Positions 12,907-13,418 of a DNA stretch of 13,418 nucleotides are shown one piece after another; the stretch's first letter is position 1, and each line of letters opens with the position of its first letter. Location: the NCBI GenBank assembly GCA_947246775.1, contig CAMXTM010000023.1:1-13418 (forward strand). Reading direction: 5' to 3'. The translations under genes and the position numbers were made by a program. Below the pieces are notes generated by a model that saw nothing but the letters and a program-made list of their open reading frames with translations, was not told where the DNA came from and ran no database searches. Source of the stretch: an uncultured Clostridium sp. (GTDB taxonomy: Bacteria > Bacillota > Clostridia > Lachnospirales > Anaerotignaceae).

Positions 12907-13418
12907 CAACGGTTATGCCTCAAACGGAAAATATCAAGGCATCGCCCCCCAAAGCAACATCATTGCTATCAAAATATTAGACAAATATGGTCAGGGAAAT
13001 TCTTCACAGGCAATTGCTGGTTTAGTATGGATAATGGACAATGCAACGAAATATAATATAAAAGTGGTGAATCTTTCCATAGGTACAAATGACAGAAAAA
13101 TTAACCTCCCCCTTATGGAAGCTGTCAACAAACTATGGTTTCAAGGCATCACTGTTGTTGCCGCCGCTGGCAATCCCGACAGCAGAAGACATTTTCAGCC
13201 CTCTCCTGCTATCAGCCCTCGCATTATTACCGTTGGTGCTTGGGAAGACCGCCGTTTTTTTTATTCGCCACCACAATTATCTCCTTTTTTCCGCCACAAC
13301 GTCTCACCTCTACCAGATATTTGGGCGCCAGGAGAAAATATCATTTCTACATTATCGCCAAACTATGATTTTGAATTGCAAAACAGAGATACTGCAAAAA
13401 TTGTAGAAAAATATTACA
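12872..13418 (+). CDS. subtilisin-like serine protease (S8), 3' part, runs off window
   Basis: From 12887 the frame continues the protease cut at 9518: VTGIVCGNG, then APQSNIIAIKILDKYGQG, VVNLSIGT, VVAAAGN with the oxyanion Asn (residue 182 of the joined protein), ITVGAWE and PDIWAPGENIIST. The catalytic Ser (GTSMA) should come just after the window edge. All 177 complete codons after the junction are open, with no stop or frameshift, so this part has not decayed. The junction also supplies an in-frame ATG at 12872, giving MPVTHVTGIV, so a truncated product could be made from it. No ribosome binding site precedes that ATG, and the product would lack Asp and His. The pattern is closest to AprX-like intracellular subtilases. 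Confidence 0.88.
   Translation, partial: MPVTHVTGIVCGNGYASNGKYQGIAPQSNIIAIKILDKYGQGNSSQAIAGLVWIMDNATKYNIKVVNLSIGTNDRKINLPLMEAVNKLWFQGITVVAAAGNPDSRRHFQPSPAISPRIITVGAWEDRRFFYSPPQLSPFFRHNVSPLPDIWAPGENIISTLSPNYDFELQNRDTAKIVEKYY

Noticed and set aside
13089..13406. 105-codon plus-strand frame near the right edge
   Set aside because: Out of frame with the protease, whose motifs (VVNLSIGT, VVAAAGN, PDIWAPGENI) occupy the same bases in another frame.
1..13418. CRISPR arrays, tRNA and rRNA genes
   Set aside because: No regularly spaced repeats, no tRNA arms with a CCA-type end, and no ribosomal RNA sequence that I could recognise on either strand.

Overview
The window looks like chromosome from a low-GC, spore-forming-type anaerobic Firmicute, most likely a clostridium of the Lachnospirales. 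The base composition is strongly AT-rich, ribosome binding sites are purine-rich (AGGAGG-like), and several proteins have recognisable clostridial or Bacillus relatives: a Re-citrate synthase type enzyme, a PrpE-type phosphatase, a CdaR-type regulator and an AprX-like subtilase. The species cannot be fixed from the sequence alone.

Layout. 1-555 (minus) is the N-terminal part of a CdaR/sugar-diacid type regulator that runs off the left edge. 556-1350 is AT-rich and without genes. 1404-1850 (minus) is a small membrane-anchored protein of unknown function. 1906-2811 (plus) is an EamA/DMT transporter. 2853-3962 (minus) is a secreted protein with copper-amine-oxidase-N-type domains, and it shares a bidirectional terminator with the transporter. 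4026-6595 (minus) is a two-gene, translationally coupled operon: a Re-citrate synthase-like enzyme followed by an isocitrate dehydrogenase. This is the oxidative route toward 2-oxoglutarate and glutamate. 6957-7766 (minus) is a PrpE-like metallophosphatase. 7885-8055 (plus) is a 56-residue protein with a hydrophobic tail. 8335-9128 (minus) holds two overlapping small genes of unknown function.

The main observation is at 9261-13418. A subtilase (S8) gene starts at 9261 with its own ribosome binding site and encodes the catalytic Asp (DTG) and catalytic His (HGTH). It is then cut at codon 86. The next codon of the same gene (Val of HGTHVTGIV) is found 3,368 bp downstream at 12887, in frame and open to the window end. 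The intervening DNA is a compact element with three genes: a serine recombinase at its left edge (minus), a secreted protein with degenerate SLH-like segments (plus), and a GntR/FCD regulator at its right edge (plus). A CAC trinucleotide is shared by both junctions. Both junctions are inverted repeats centred on the same CA dinucleotide, as expected for serine-recombinase attachment sites. Exact excision at CAC would restore an uninterrupted protease reading frame.

This arrangement resembles skin-like intervening elements that split sporulation genes and are excised by serine recombinases. Whether this one excises, and under what control, cannot be read from the sequence. The carried GntR regulator and the intact reading frame on both sides make a regulated protease switch a reasonable hypothesis. 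An insertion that simply inactivates the protease remains the alternative.
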